Shown piece by piece: positions 62,952 to 64,000 of a stretch of DNA of 64,000 nucleotides (positions within the stretch are counted from its first letter, which is position 1; each line of letters opens with the position of its first letter). Origin of the DNA: Azadirachta indica. Lineage: Eukaryota > Streptophyta > Magnoliopsida > Sapindales > Meliaceae. The notes under the pieces are model-generated. The model saw only the letters and a program-made list of their open reading frames with translations. It searched no databases and was not told the DNA's origin. The translations under genes were made by a program, and so were the position numbers. The stretch covers positions 7,428,715 through 7,492,714 of the forward strand of contig CM040446.1 in NCBI GenBank assembly GCA_022749755.1, written 5' to 3'.

Positions 62952-64000
62952 TTTTACTTGATTGAGAGCGACTTTTAGACCTATTCAAATTTTAATTTAA
63001 CATTTTATTTCGCCTGTGTTCAAATTAATTTAATATTTTTTTATTTTTCTCAAAAATACAATGACAGGTTTAATCACACTTAAAAGATATATTTTTTAAA
63101 TTTAAAATAAACATGAAAGTTTAATCACACCTAAAAGAGATATTTTCTAATTTAGTTTAAAAACAAAAAATAAATAAAGATAAATTTGACAATAATATAA
63201 AATCAAACAATTGTAGAATTCAATAAATATTTGATTTATTATGGTAAATAATTATTTTAATTTCGTACCATGTAAATCAATTCGTAAATCTAAAGAATAA
63301 TTGTCTTCGAATTGTGAAAGATATTTTAATATCTTCACTTGATTTTGATCATCCTTCCTCAAGCTCGTGAGAAAACTTTTTGTACATGCAGCGTGTCTCA
63401 AATTGTTGTTAATGTGATAAAAAAGAAAATATCATTTTTGTATGAGGAAATTATGTAACTTTCAAATATGGTCAAAAAAGAAAACATTCTTATCATTTTT
63501 TTATAAGAAAATATTTTAACTTTCAAATATTTGTAATATTATTATGTATATCATTTCTATCATCCTTTCGTGAATAAAATCTCTATTATGCTTTTGTGAA
63601 GAAAATCTTTTGAACCATTATCGTGAGCCTTTCTATTATCCTTGTCAAAAAAATCTTCTAGCCTATGTTGTTCCTTTTAAGGCAACTTAATAAATATTGT
63701 TCTTTTAAGACAACTTAATATATGCCATCCCTTTTAAGGAAATAATTTCAAATTATTCTTTCCAAAATCCTAAGATCAATTCTCTTATTGTTTTTAAATT
63801 CCACAATTTTTCTAGAAGGCCCTCTCTCTTTTTTCTAAAAAGAATTCCACAAGGGTTTTTTTGGAAGGCCTAAATCCGACCTTAAGGATCTTCTAAAATT
63901 CAATACCGGGAAAGAGGGTGAGAAAACCCCACAAAACAACTCTCTTTTTTTTTTTAAATAAGACCAATTTGAAATATAATTTATTATTAAGGAACCATTG
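62952..64000. other. Terminal AT-rich sequence, no gene seen
   Basis: No supported ORF. Locally repeated phrases occur (tttaatcacacntaaaagatat at about 63069 and 63120; 'ccttttaaggcaacttaata' variants near 63670-63740). Confidence 0.5.

Overview
The window looks like nuclear DNA of a eudicot plant. It is strongly AT-rich, its genes have GT-AG introns, and much of it is decayed retrotransposons, MITE-like elements and an endogenous plant pararetrovirus. I cannot name the species. Two genes look intact. One is a seven-exon WAT1/MtN21 (EamA) transporter at 5617-7253 (+). The other is an eight-exon secreted GH9 endo-beta-1,4-glucanase at 16169-18391 (+).

Layout. 1-5600: sparse sequence with WAT1 exon remnants in two diverged copies of a roughly 0.9 kb block. 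5617-7253: the WAT1 gene. 7254-16168: intergenic DNA with MITE-like repeats, another WAT1 exon remnant and a duplicated 0.3 kb block. 16169-18391: GH9. 18.4-22.4 kb: MITEs and a copia RT scrap. 22425-30000: a complete-ended but internally deleted Athila-like Ty3/gypsy element on the minus strand, with TSD, PBS, PPT and gag-protease and its RT/integrase core missing. 31-39.7 kb: an isolated gag fragment, an LTR-like remnant and two Ty1/copia remnants on the minus strand.

40-62 kb is the most interesting part. A unit holding the last exon of a receptor-like kinase (RLK) plus a short J-domain gene is present twice, at 40085-40494 with 53720-55700 and at 58850-61970. The first copy is split by a 13.2 kb insertion (40495-53719). 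The second copy keeps the matching unoccupied site at about 60027-60035. The insertion has inverted repeat ends and an 8/9-matching 9-bp target duplication, and I read it as Mutator-like. Inside it, a 6.3 kb florendovirus-like endogenous caulimovirid lies between two about 1.22 kb direct copies of the element's left arm, so it superficially imitates an LTR retrotransposon. The element's right end is fused to a MITE of the family found again, inverted, at 62250-62951.

Both RLK/J-domain copies are damaged, each differently, and an antisense RLK pseudogene lies between them (56078-57880). Nothing here suggests a novel enzymatic or defence pathway. The unusual biology is the nested architecture with its built-in empty-site control.
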